Positions 1-5,625 of a stretch of DNA of 9,783 bases are shown here, piece by piece. A program made the translations under genes and the position numbers. Each line of letters opens with the position of its first letter. The stretch's first letter is position 1. The notes beneath the pieces were generated by a model. The model made no database searches. It was not told the origin of the DNA and saw only the letters and a list, made by a program, of their open reading frames with translations. Source of the stretch: Candidatus Woesearchaeota archaeon. GTDB taxonomy: Archaea > Nanobdellota > Nanobdellia > Woesearchaeales > GW2011-AR4. The DNA lies in assembly GCA_016185865.1 (NCBI GenBank), contig JACPMU010000100.1, positions 1 to 9,783 of the forward strand, written 5' to 3'.

Positions 1-124
1 CAATTGCCTGTATTCCTGAGCCTGTGCCAACATCAAGCACCTTGCCTTTAGCGTATTCTCTAACATAGCGCTCAAGCATTGTGCTGTCTTCCCTTGGCTC
101 ATAGACTGATTTGCAGGATACCAT
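1..124 (-). CDS. HemK/Mtq2-like SAM-dependent methyltransferase, N-terminal fragment
   Basis: I translated this fragment by hand; it runs off the left edge. The 41 visible residues begin MVSCKSVYEPREDSTML, and residues 30-38 are DVGTGSGIQ, the glycine-rich SAM-binding motif I of class I methyltransferases. A YEP-x-EDS segment just before motif I is typical of archaeal and eukaryotic HemK2/Mtq2-type enzymes, which methylate the glutamine of release-factor GGQ motifs or related targets. The catalytic NPPY motif would lie outside the window, so the substrate is uncertain. ATG at 124 is chosen because family similarity begins a few residues later. In-frame ATGs at 142 and 157 lie inside the tRNA gene and would add a non-homologous, tRNA-encoded extension. 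Only one nucleotide separates this start from the tRNA 3' end, so the mRNA may be produced by tRNA 3' processing. Confidence 0.8.
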   Translation of the reverse strand, partial: MVSCKSVYEPREDSTMLERYVREYAKGKVLDVGTGSGIQAI

Positions 125-125
125 A

Positions 126-232
126 TGGACTCGCCGAGACATGCGATGCGTTAGCATTGCTCGCTTTCCGCAATTTGCACTCGGAGTTTCTTCCCTGCGA
201 AGGAAGCGTCATAGCTGTTAGACCACGAGCCC
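126..232 (-). tRNA. tRNA-Ala(CGC) with a non-canonical T-loop intron
   Basis: Read on the minus strand, the gene folds as a cloverleaf. Acceptor GGGCTCG (232-226) pairs with CGAGTCC (133-127), including a G3:U70 wobble, the alanine identity pair, and discriminator A73 at 126. CCA is not encoded. The D-stem pairs 10-12 with 23-25. Anticodon stem CTTCC/GGAAG encloses TTCGCAG, giving anticodon CGC, which reads GCG (Ala). U8-A14 and the A15-U48 Levitt pair are present. T-stem CCGAG (184-180) pairs with CTCGG (138-134), but 41 nt lie between the halves instead of 7, which implies a 34-nt intron. Removing it gives a 73-nt tRNA with T-loop TGCAAAT. Odd points are A instead of G at position 18 and G instead of U at 55. 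A decayed tRNA is a less likely alternative, because all stems pair and the identity elements are intact. Confidence 0.85.
140..173 (-). other. Predicted 34-nt tRNA intron in the T-loop (position 59/60), BHB-like
   Basis: The T-stem forms the outer helix. T54, G55 and C56 (179-177) pair with 144-142, and A57 can pair with T146 if C145 bulges, giving an almost complete 4-bp central helix. Three-nt bulges A-A^T (175-173) and T-G^T (141-139) flank it on opposite strands. TGCG (172-169) then pairs with CGCA (150-147), leaving an 18-nt loop. The archaeal tRNA-splicing endonuclease cuts between the second and third nucleotides of such bulges, which here would restore exactly a 7-nt T-loop. The cut could be shifted by one base with the same product, because T173 and T139 are identical. 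The pairing is seen in the sequence; splicing is inferred. Confidence 0.68.
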
Positions 233-252
233 GGGAACAAGATTTGATAAAC

Positions 253-263
253 ATTTAAATAAG
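253..263. promoter_or_regulatory. Shared palindromic TATA element between tRNA-Ala and the 284-697 gene
   Basis: ATTTAAAT (253-260) is a perfect palindrome within an AT-rich stretch. Its centre is about 27 bp upstream of the plus-strand ATG at 284, the usual archaeal TATA distance for a leaderless gene. It is about 24-27 bp upstream of tRNA nucleotide 1 at 232, depending on whether the box is read as 253-260 or extended to 263. It may therefore serve both directions. The transcription starts are inferred from spacing only. Confidence 0.5.
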
Positions 264-283
264 TTATCAATACTATAAGTATC

Positions 284-697
284 ATGAGTGTAATACAAGA
301 CAGAAGACGCAACACATTGGAAGACTTATTTTATTGGATAGGTGATTTAAGGGAAGTTGCCAATAAGCCCGGAAGAAGCCAGTTGCTTGCTTTGCTTGAC
401 ACGATTGCTGATGAGGTTTACAAGGCAGCTGAAAGAATTAAAACATCAGGTGGTATAAGAGACTATGCTGCACTAAACTTGGTGACAGTTGTTGCAAATG
501 CGCTTGCTACTCCAAACAGGCCAAAAATATATGACGATGATGTCCTGTTTTATCTTTATTATGCTTTGCAGGACGCATCACTCGGAAAATTAAGGCCAAT
601 TGCTTTATTTAGTGCAATAAATAATTTGGAAAGACAAGGCATTAAAGCGCATTATTCAGGCTGCGAGTGCCCGGTATACCTGTTGAAGATTCCTTAG
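284..697 (+). CDS. Hypothetical protein, 137 aa, soluble and mostly helical
   Basis: I do not recognise a family. The protein begins MSVIQDRRRNTLEDLFYWIG and reads as a soluble, mostly helical protein: amphipathic segments at about residues 9-24, 30-53 and 60-76, an acidic patch with aromatics at about 83-93 (DDDVLFYLYYAL), and a C-terminus with a C-x-C pair (GCECPVYLL, about 125-133). There is no signal peptide or convincing membrane helix. It is the only plus-strand gene in the window. A TATA-like element lies about 27 bp before the ATG and no Shine-Dalgarno is visible, so leaderless translation is likely. The gene ends 10 nt from the convergent PEBP gene. Normal amino-acid balance and a fitting promoter argue that it is real; its function is unknown. 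Confidence 0.7.
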   Translation: MSVIQDRRRNTLEDLFYWIGDLREVANKPGRSQLLALLDTIADEVYKAAERIKTSGGIRDYAALNLVTVVANALATPNRPKIYDDDVLFYLYYALQDASLGKLRPIALFSAINNLERQGIKAHYSGCECPVYLLKIP

Positions 698-707
698 TTT
701 ATATTTA

Positions 708-1148
708 TTACCCGCTTCTCCTGTAAGTGCCCATCAACTGCACTTGTGCAACAATATGCCCCTGCATTGTACTTTCTATGTCTTTCTTATTTGAGCCTTC
801 AGGCAGATTAAGCATGGTATCCAATGCATATAATTTAAAAAAATACCTGTGTGTTCCGCTTGGAGGGCAAGGTCCTCCATATCCAGTCCTGCCCCAGCTG
901 TTTTTTCCGGCTGTTCCTTTCGGCTCTGTGCATTTTGGTATTGATGTTGTTGATGGTGGGATGTTGAAAACTATCCAATGGTCCCATGTGCCGACAGGGG
1001 CATCAGGGTCATCGCTTATCAAAACAAGGCTTTTTGCGTTTGGAGAGACATCGCTTATTATTAATTCTGGCGACAAGTCATTTCCGTCGCAGGTGTACTC
1101 TGATGGGATTGACCCATTATGGTGAAATGCAGGGCTTGTTAGTTTCAT
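708..1148 (-). CDS. PEBP / YbhB-YbcL family (Raf-kinase-inhibitor-like) protein
   Basis: This is a 146-residue member of the prokaryotic phosphatidylethanolamine-binding protein family, close to the usual 150-160 residues. Hallmarks in order are FxxxGxIPxxYTCDG (8-22), S-P-E-L (26-29), the DPDAP motif (47-51) followed by WDHW (55-58), and the second ligand-pocket motif YGGPCPPSGTHRY (90-102). These residues line the anion/ligand pocket in known PEBPs. No signal peptide is visible, so it is probably cytosolic. The physiological ligand of archaeal and bacterial members is generally unknown, and no role beyond family membership is claimed. The gene is monocistronic-looking: convergent with the 284-697 gene, with its own TATA box and no Shine-Dalgarno before the ATG at 1148. 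Confidence 0.93.
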   Translation of the reverse strand: MKLTSPAFHHNGSIPSEYTCDGNDLSPELIISDVSPNAKSLVLISDDPDAPVGTWDHWIVFNIPPSTTSIPKCTEPKGTAGKNSWGRTGYGGPCPPSGTHRYFFKLYALDTMLNLPEGSNKKDIESTMQGHIVAQVQLMGTYRRSG

Positions 1149-1171
1149 ATTGAATTTTCCAAGATTTTAAA

Positions 1172-1181
1172 GTTTATAAGG
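1172..1181 (-). promoter_or_regulatory. TATA box of the PEBP gene
   Basis: On the minus strand CCTTATAAAC lies with its centre about 29 bp upstream of the ATG at 1148. This spacing predicts a transcription start at or next to the start codon, a leaderless mRNA. No Shine-Dalgarno is visible in the intervening sequence. Confidence 0.6.
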
Positions 1182-1196
1182 TTTTTTATTATTTTA

Positions 1197-2069
1197 TTAA
1201 GATATTTTTGACTTTCTATACTCAAGGTACAATGCAATATACGAAGGAGTAAATGCCAAAACCCAACCAAGGCCATAGAATACAGATGAGAGAGCCGCTC
1301 CGAAAAAATAATAACCTACTGCTGCACCTGCTGGTCCTGTTGGAGAAACTGCAAGAATAGATTGAATACTCGCAAGCTTTGGGTAAGGTTTAACCTTTTC
1401 AAGAAGTTTTCTTGTGTGAGGGTTCTTGTTTATTATTTGATTCATTTTAGCCCAAGATTCTTTGATATCTTGGATAAGTTTTTCAATTTTTCTCTGGTGT
1501 GGGTTTTTTTCTATTTTTTTTATAATTTCTAATTCATCATTATGGCGGGCTTCCAATAGTTCAAACTCTTTGGTTTCAGAAATATTCCCTATAACATCGC
1601 CATTAACGACCACATTTCTTATCTTAACAACATAACCATGTTGCAATTGAATAAGTTGTTTTATATTATTAAAATTTTCCAGTATATAATAAATCTGCCT
1701 TCTGAGTTCTCCAAATACAAGCCTAAGCAATTGAAGTATAGGAATGGAATAGCCTTTATGGGTAAATGGCAACCACATTTGTATTCTCGTTTTTAATCCT
1801 TGTGAATCATTTGTCATATCTTCCACTTCATCCAATATTTTTTTTGCATTATCTAGTCCTTTTTCACAATAGGTTAAGACTCTTTCTTCTCTTTTGTATA
1901 TTTGCTCCAATAGATTCAGATTAGTTAGAATTTTTCCATAATTATCTAAATTGTGCAAAACTAAAAGTATGGCTTCTCTTCTCTCCTCGAGTTTTTTCTT
2001 TATTCTTAAAACTTGAATTGATTTTAACTGAATATCATAGAACTTGTTGTAGTACCCACCAGTATCCAT
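1197..2069 (-). CDS. Orphan 290-aa protein, coiled-coil-like body with hydrophobic C-terminus
   Basis: I do not recognise a family. The frame is open to a TTG at 2090, but ATG at 2069 is preferred because an AT-rich TATA-like stretch lies about 25 bp upstream of it. Residues 10-90 are rich in K, E, R, L and I and look like long amphipathic helices or a coiled coil. A basic/hydrophobic stretch follows at about 110-150. The motif KNPHxRK occurs twice, at 188-194 and 215-221. Residues about 240-283 are strongly hydrophobic (PAGAAVGYYFFGAAL, then GLGWVLAFTPSYIALYL), consistent with one or two membrane helices and a short basic tail (YRKSK), so the protein is probably C-terminally anchored with most of it in the cytosol. 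Codon use is clearly more AT-rich than in the pyr genes, suggesting a recent or poorly constrained gene. Confidence 0.7.
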   Translation of the reverse strand: MDTGGYYNKFYDIQLKSIQVLRIKKKLEERREAILLVLHNLDNYGKILTNLNLLEQIYKREERVLTYCEKGLDNAKKILDEVEDMTNDSQGLKTRIQMWLPFTHKGYSIPILQLLRLVFGELRRQIYYILENFNNIKQLIQLQHGYVVKIRNVVVNGDVIGNISETKEFELLEARHNDELEIIKKIEKNPHQRKIEKLIQDIKESWAKMNQIINKNPHTRKLLEKVKPYPKLASIQSILAVSPTGPAGAAVGYYFFGAALSSVFYGLGWVLAFTPSYIALYLEYRKSKIS

Positions 2070-2085
2070 AAAACCAACAATTAAA

Positions 2086-2100
2086 ATCAAAAGTTAAAAA
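2086..2100 (-). promoter_or_regulatory. Possible TATA element of the orphan gene
   Basis: Minus-strand TTTTTAACTTTT is centred roughly 25 bp upstream of the ATG at 2069. The whole interval to pyrF is AT-rich, so this is weak evidence, used mainly to prefer the ATG over the upstream TTG. Confidence 0.35.
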
Positions 2101-2180
2101 CTTTTCGTTATTAACTAAAAATAAGAAAGTCAAGATTGTGTACACCTACAGCCATCAGAATTAAAATTCAATTCAAGGAT

Positions 2181-2873
2181 TTATAAGCTTTTTGCAATTT
2201 CCTCAGCGGCTTTCTTCATGTTCTTTGCGTCATAAATCGCCCTTCCGACAATTGCATGCCATGAATCAAGCTTTTCTGCCAAGTCGCTTATCTTTCCTCC
2301 CTGGGCTATTAATCCGGGAGAATAAAAGACAGGATTTTTTATTTTATTCTGTATTAAACCAGCATATTCCATTGCCCTTACAAACCTGTTGCCCGGTATG
2401 ACAAAATCTTTAACCCCCATTGAAGCTGCAATCTCGTACATTCTTTTTGGCGCATTGTCATCGATAAAGCCTCCTGCTTCCTTCAGGTAAGCCTGGTGCG
2501 TCATTTCGCCTCCAATTATTAAATTCATTTTAGCTTTTTGCGCTGCCTTAATCCATGCAACTTCTGTCTCAGGGCCAGCCTGCGGGAACAAGATGACTGC
2601 ATCAGCCAATTTGCATGCCTTCATGAATTTGCTTCCCATTTCAGGAATGTCAGTCCCTGCCTTTTGATGGTCATAAATTATCGGCAATTTTGTGAATTTC
2701 CTTATTGTTTTCACAGCTGCTTTCATCCCAAACGGGATTACAATCTCAAAACCAATCTTATAGGCGCCAATGCCTTTAACAGAACAGGTTGATTTCACTA
2801 ATTTGCTTAATTTCTCAAGGCTGTCAACATCGCACGCTACTATTATTGATTTTTTTAGTTTGATTATTGTCAT
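2181..2873 (-). CDS. pyrF: Orotidine 5'-phosphate decarboxylase
   Basis: Catalyses the last step of UMP synthesis, OMP to UMP plus CO2, as a TIM-barrel dimer in the cytosol. The 230-residue product has D15 in the first strand (IVACDVDS), K39 in YKIGFE, the catalytic cluster at 68-77 (DHQKAGTDIP) with D68, K71 and D75, the phosphate-binding SPGLIAQGG (185-193), and VGRAIY with R211. The cluster spacing is D-x2-K-x3-D rather than the usual D-x-K-x2-D, so this is a divergent subtype. ATG at 2873 is chosen over the upstream TTG at 2882, since the barrel strand begins a few residues later. A 115-nt spacer separates it from pyrE and no Shine-Dalgarno is visible, so it may have its own promoter as well as operon read-through. 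KEGG-style alternatives (HPS/KGPDC relatives in the same superfamily) are less likely given the operon. Confidence 0.9.
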   Translation of the reverse strand: MTIIKLKKSIIVACDVDSLEKLSKLVKSTCSVKGIGAYKIGFEIVIPFGMKAAVKTIRKFTKLPIIYDHQKAGTDIPEMGSKFMKACKLADAVILFPQAGPETEVAWIKAAQKAKMNLIIGGEMTHQAYLKEAGGFIDDNAPKRMYEIAASMGVKDFVIPGNRFVRAMEYAGLIQNKIKNPVFYSPGLIAQGGKISDLAEKLDSWHAIVGRAIYDAKNMKKAAEEIAKSL

Positions 2874-2988
2874 TTTTATCAACGATTTGGTTTATTTTAT
2901 TTTTAATTTTTATTTTATTGATTTTTTAAATTTTTGTTATTGGATTTTTCATTATTGAATTTTTATTTAAGCTGTTGGCTTCAAATTA
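2874..2988 (-). other. AT-rich pyrE-pyrF spacer, possible internal promoter
   Basis: The spacer is almost entirely A and T, and purine-rich on the minus strand. An AAAATAAA-type stretch lies roughly 25-30 bp before the pyrF ATG and could act as a TATA box. No RNA gene, repeat or stable hairpin is apparent. It is the only sizeable gap in an otherwise tightly packed operon. Confidence 0.35.
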
Positions 2989-3615
2989 TCAAACAGCAAC
3001 CCACCCTTCAGGGTGCTTCTTCCAGTCCATTATATGGGTTAGCTGCTCTTTTGAAATGTATTTCTGCTTTAATGCAGTCTTTACAAAGCTTGTGAAGTCC
3101 GTTAATGTAATTAATTTGACATTTGCGCTTTCAAAATTTTGTTTTGATTTCTCAAGCTCATAGGTGAATATGGAAATGCAGCATTCCACATTGCCTTCTT
3201 TTTCCCTTACGGCATTTATTGTGCTGATGGAGCTGCTTCCTGTGCTTACCAGGTCCTCAACAACAATATAGGTTTTGTTTTCCTCTATTTTGCCCTCAAC
3301 AAGGTTTTCTTTGCCATGGTCTTTTGTTTCACTCCTGACATAAACCATCGGCTTTTTTAATTTCTGGCTGAGCCATGCTGCCCATGGAATGCCTGCTGTT
3401 GCAGTTGCTGCAAAGCCGTCAAGCTTAATTTTGTTTTTCTTAATTAGCTTTATCAAAGAATTGACGATGAATTCCCTTTCTCTTGGATAGCTCATCAGGA
3501 TCCTGTTGTCCGTGTAGATAGGCGACAAAATTCCCGATGCCCACCGAAAAGGAGGCTTAGTGCGCAGCATTACTGCATTGAGTTTCAGCAGTATTTCTGA
3601 AATTTTATCTCGCAT
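2989..3615 (-). CDS. pyrE: Orotate phosphoribosyltransferase
   Basis: Joins orotate to PRPP to give OMP, the fifth step of the pathway. The 208-residue length is normal for stand-alone archaeal and bacterial PyrE. Visible signatures are the N-terminal substrate segment FRWASGILSPIYTDNR (23-38), the flexible catalytic loop YVRSETKDHG (92-101) with R94 and K98, followed by LVEG, and the PRPP-binding motif VVEDLVSTGSSS (118-129) with the acidic pair E120-D121. The gene begins inside the end of pyrC (11-nt overlap) and is preceded by a good Shine-Dalgarno, GAGGT, 5 nt before the ATG, so translation is probably coupled. PyrE and PyrF are separate polypeptides here, not the fused UMP synthase of animals and plants. 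Confidence 0.96.
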   Translation of the reverse strand: MRDKISEILLKLNAVMLRTKPPFRWASGILSPIYTDNRILMSYPREREFIVNSLIKLIKKNKIKLDGFAATATAGIPWAAWLSQKLKKPMVYVRSETKDHGKENLVEGKIEENKTYIVVEDLVSTGSSSISTINAVREKEGNVECCISIFTYELEKSKQNFESANVKLITLTDFTSFVKTALKQKYISKEQLTHIMDWKKHPEGWVAV

Positions 3616-4810
3616 ATTGGACCTCTTTTGCTTTCACGTCAAAAATTTCGCCATCATCGTAAACCAAATTCCCGTTTATGATTGTCATTACAGGCCATCC
3701 TTTTAATATTTTGCCTTCAAAAGGTGACCATTTGCATTTTGTCAGCAAATCATCATTCCTCACAGCCTGCCTTTTCTCCAAGTCAGCAATTACCAAGTCA
3801 GCATCATAGCCTTCTTTCAAAAAACCCTTGTTTTTAATCCTGAATATTTTTGCAGGATTTTCGCAACAAAGTTTCTGGATTGCCGATAAATCCAATTTTT
3901 TGTTGTTAAAGGCATCAAGCAGCAAAGGAAGCATTGTCTCAACTCCAGGCACTCCAAATGGATAATTGGCTTTTTCCTTTTCCTCTTTCAGATGAGGGGC
4001 ATGGTCTGAAGCAATCGTGTCAACATTCCCATTTGCAATTCCCTCCCACAATGCCTTTTGATCACGCTCTGTTTTCAATCCTGGCTTCATTTCTGCAAAA
4101 GCCCCAAGCGATTGCAAATCCTTGCTGTCCATAAACAGGTGATGGGGGGTTACTTCAACAGATATTTGTTTTTTTATTTTATTGGATTTTGCATACTGCA
4201 GCTCTTTTTCAGAGCTTACGTGCGCAAAATGCACATGGTTTCTGATTTTATTTTTGATTAAAATCTCAACTGCATCCCTGACAAAATCATCTTCTGCATG
4301 CACTATTGTTGTTCTTGAAGCCTTGAAAATGTCACTTATTGCCTCAAAATCCCTTATTATCAGGTCGCCTGTTGTGTAGCTCATATACAATTTTACAGCA
4401 GCAATGTTTTTTGCTTTCTTAATGTCTGAAATGTTTTCAGTTGTGGAGCCAAAGTTAAACCCGTAATTGACAATGCTTTTTGCCGCAAGCCTTCTCTTTT
4501 CTTCAAGCGCATCAAGTGTTGTTGTTGGTGGAATTGTGTTGGGCATGTCAAGTATTGTTGTGATGCCGCCTTTTGCAGCAGCCATTGAGCCGCTAAGAAA
4601 ATCCTCCTTATGCGTCATTCCAGGCTCTCTGAAATGAACATGCGCATCTATCAGTCCAGGCAGCACAAAATTGCTTTTTGCATCAATTACTTTTTCAGCT
4701 TTTGGCTCCTTGTTGGTTATCTTTGCAATTTTGCCGTTTTTTATCAGAATGTTTTTGGCAAATAGCTTTCCTTTTATCAGCAGCCTGCAGTTTTTGATTA
4801 AAGTAGACAT
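3605..4810 (-). CDS. pyrC: Dihydroorotase, class I
   Basis: Cyclises carbamoyl-aspartate to dihydroorotate, the third step of the pathway. This is a 401-residue amidohydrolase-fold zinc enzyme. Seen in order: the metal motif DAHVHFREPG (55-64) with H57, H59 and R61; GITTILDMPNT (82-92); K140 in VKLYMSYTTGD, the position of the carboxylated bridging lysine in related amidohydrolases; metal-ligand histidines H171 (VHAED) and H197 (FAHVSS); EVTPHHL (219-225); and D269 in ASDHAPH. The N-terminal and C-terminal beta segments of the fold are present (GLIDAHV preceded by KVIDAKSNFVLPG; later GYDADLVIADL). Because it lies in the pyr operon, hydantoinase or allantoinase activity is unlikely. The ATG is 1 nt after the pyrK stop, with a GGTG Shine-Dalgarno-like element upstream. 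Confidence 0.95.
   Translation of the reverse strand: MSTLIKNCRLLIKGKLFAKNILIKNGKIAKITNKEPKAEKVIDAKSNFVLPGLIDAHVHFREPGMTHKEDFLSGSMAAAKGGITTILDMPNTIPPTTTLDALEEKRRLAAKSIVNYGFNFGSTTENISDIKKAKNIAAVKLYMSYTTGDLIIRDFEAISDIFKASRTTIVHAEDDFVRDAVEILIKNKIRNHVHFAHVSSEKELQYAKSNKIKKQISVEVTPHHLFMDSKDLQSLGAFAEMKPGLKTERDQKALWEGIANGNVDTIASDHAPHLKEEKEKANYPFGVPGVETMLPLLLDAFNNKKLDLSAIQKLCCENPAKIFRIKNKGFLKEGYDADLVIADLEKRQAVRNDDLLTKCKWSPFEGKILKGWPVMTIINGNLVYDDGEIFDVKAKEVQYAR
3621..3625 (-). promoter_or_regulatory. Ribosome binding site of pyrE inside pyrC
   Basis: Minus-strand GAGGT lies 5 nt before the pyrE ATG and within the final codons of pyrC. It is the clearest Shine-Dalgarno in the window. It contrasts with the leaderless-looking first genes of transcripts here, and supports translation of pyrE from the polycistronic mRNA. 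Confidence 0.7.
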
Positions 4811-4811
4811 T

Positions 4812-5624
4812 TTAATGCACCGAATGGTATTCTTTTATCGTTACTTTTCTCCCGCTCTTCAGCCTTGCAAAGCTTCCAAACTCATGCATTTTCCTTAATT
4901 GCTGCGAGTTAAATATCGGGCCGTCAACACAGCATATTTTGTCGTTTATCATGCACTTGCCGCATATCCCAAAGCCGCATGCCATGTACCTTTCCAAAGA
5001 GGCTTCACATTGGATTTTATGCTTATTGCATATTTCAAATACTTTTTTCATCATGATTTCAGGGCCGCAGGTGTAGACAATTTTTATTTTATTTTTGTTA
5101 TTTTTTAATGATTCCCTTAAAACATCGGTTGTAAACCCTTTTTTTCCAAAAGAGCCGTCATCTGTCGTTACAGTCATATTCCTGCTTTTGTACCTTTTTA
5201 GGTAAATCAAATGCTGCCTGCTTCTTGCGCCGTAAATTACCAGCGGATTTTTTAATTTGTCAATCAATGTGGAAAGTGAAGATAAGCCCACTCCCCCGGC
5301 TACAACACATGCGTTATTTTTTATTGAGAAAGAATTTCCATAAGGCCCCCTGATGCCAATTTTGCTGTTTTTTTTCAATTTATCAATCTCATTCGTGAAT
5401 TTTCCGATTGACTGCGAAGTGAAGGCAAACTCTTTCTTGCTTTGGTAAGAGACAGCCATCGGCTTTTCATCAACATCAGGCAGCCATACCATGACAAACT
5501 GCCCGGGCTTGCAGTCCATATGATGATTGAAGAAGAAAGACTTTTGGCCTTTGCCTTCCTGTACAACTTTGCTGATTTCCATCATTTTGGGGATGTCTGT
5601 TCTGCAGGTTTCGTGGTGTGTCAT
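4812..5624 (-). CDS. pyrK: Dihydroorotate dehydrogenase electron-transfer subunit (FAD, 2Fe-2S)
   Basis: Partner subunit of class 1B dihydroorotate dehydrogenase, passing electrons from PyrD FMN through a 2Fe-2S cluster and FAD to NAD+. The 270-residue protein shows a ferredoxin-reductase-like beta domain with PGQFVMVWLP (40-49) and the FAD-binding segment EKPMAVSY (53-60), a nucleotide-binding region with VVAGGVGLSSL (107-117) and YTCGPEIM (184-191), and a C-terminal cluster site with C216, C221, C224 and C232 (C-x4-C-x2-C-x7-C) followed by VDGPIF, the PyrK signature. The usual start of homology is near M14/M15, so the first 13 residues could be an extension or the true start could be internal. 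ATG at 5624 fits the 1-nt gap after pyrD. Adjacent PyrD supports the assignment over other ferredoxin reductases. Confidence 0.94.
   Translation of the reverse strand: MTHHETCRTDIPKMMEISKVVQEGKGQKSFFFNHHMDCKPGQFVMVWLPDVDEKPMAVSYQSKKEFAFTSQSIGKFTNEIDKLKKNSKIGIRGPYGNSFSIKNNACVVAGGVGLSSLSTLIDKLKNPLVIYGARSRQHLIYLKRYKSRNMTVTTDDGSFGKKGFTTDVLRESLKNNKNKIKIVYTCGPEIMMKKVFEICNKHKIQCEASLERYMACGFGICGKCMINDKICCVDGPIFNSQQLRKMHEFGSFARLKSGRKVTIKEYHSVH
4818..4821 (-). promoter_or_regulatory. Shine-Dalgarno-like GGTG before pyrC
   Basis: Minus-strand GGTG lies 7 nt before the pyrC ATG, within the end of pyrK. It matches part of the archaeal anti-Shine-Dalgarno complement (GGAGGTGA). It is short, so the evidence is moderate. 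Confidence 0.45.
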
Positions 5625-5625
5625 T

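Noticed and set aside
124..157. Earlier ATG starts (142 or 157) for the methyltransferase
   Set aside because: They lie within the tRNA gene and would encode an extension translated from tRNA and intron sequence. Family similarity starts just after the ATG at 124.
126..232. Interpreting the tRNA as a decayed pseudogene with a random insertion
   Set aside because: All stems pair, alanine identity elements are intact, and the insertion folds into the expected splice motif with 3-nt bulges, which is unlikely for a random insertion. The possibility is kept open because of A18/G55.
121..240. A CRISPR or mobile-element boundary suggested by the GC-rich patch
   Set aside because: The higher GC is explained by the tRNA gene. 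No direct repeats, integrase gene or duplicated tRNA 3' end was seen in the window.
727..1125. Long plus-strand ORF opposite the PEBP gene
   Set aside because: The minus-strand frame contains every PEBP motif. The plus frame is Cys/Ser/Pro/Gly-rich antisense sequence with no recognisable domain.
2138..2145. Palindrome GTGTACAC in the pyrF-orphan intergenic region
   Set aside because: It is a single 8-bp site without a second copy near any promoter in the window. It is too short to call an operator.
2159..2176. Inverted repeat GAATT...AATTC just after the pyrF stop
   Set aside because: The stem is only 5 bp and A/T-rich, in a sequence where such repeats are common. Not a credible hairpin terminator.
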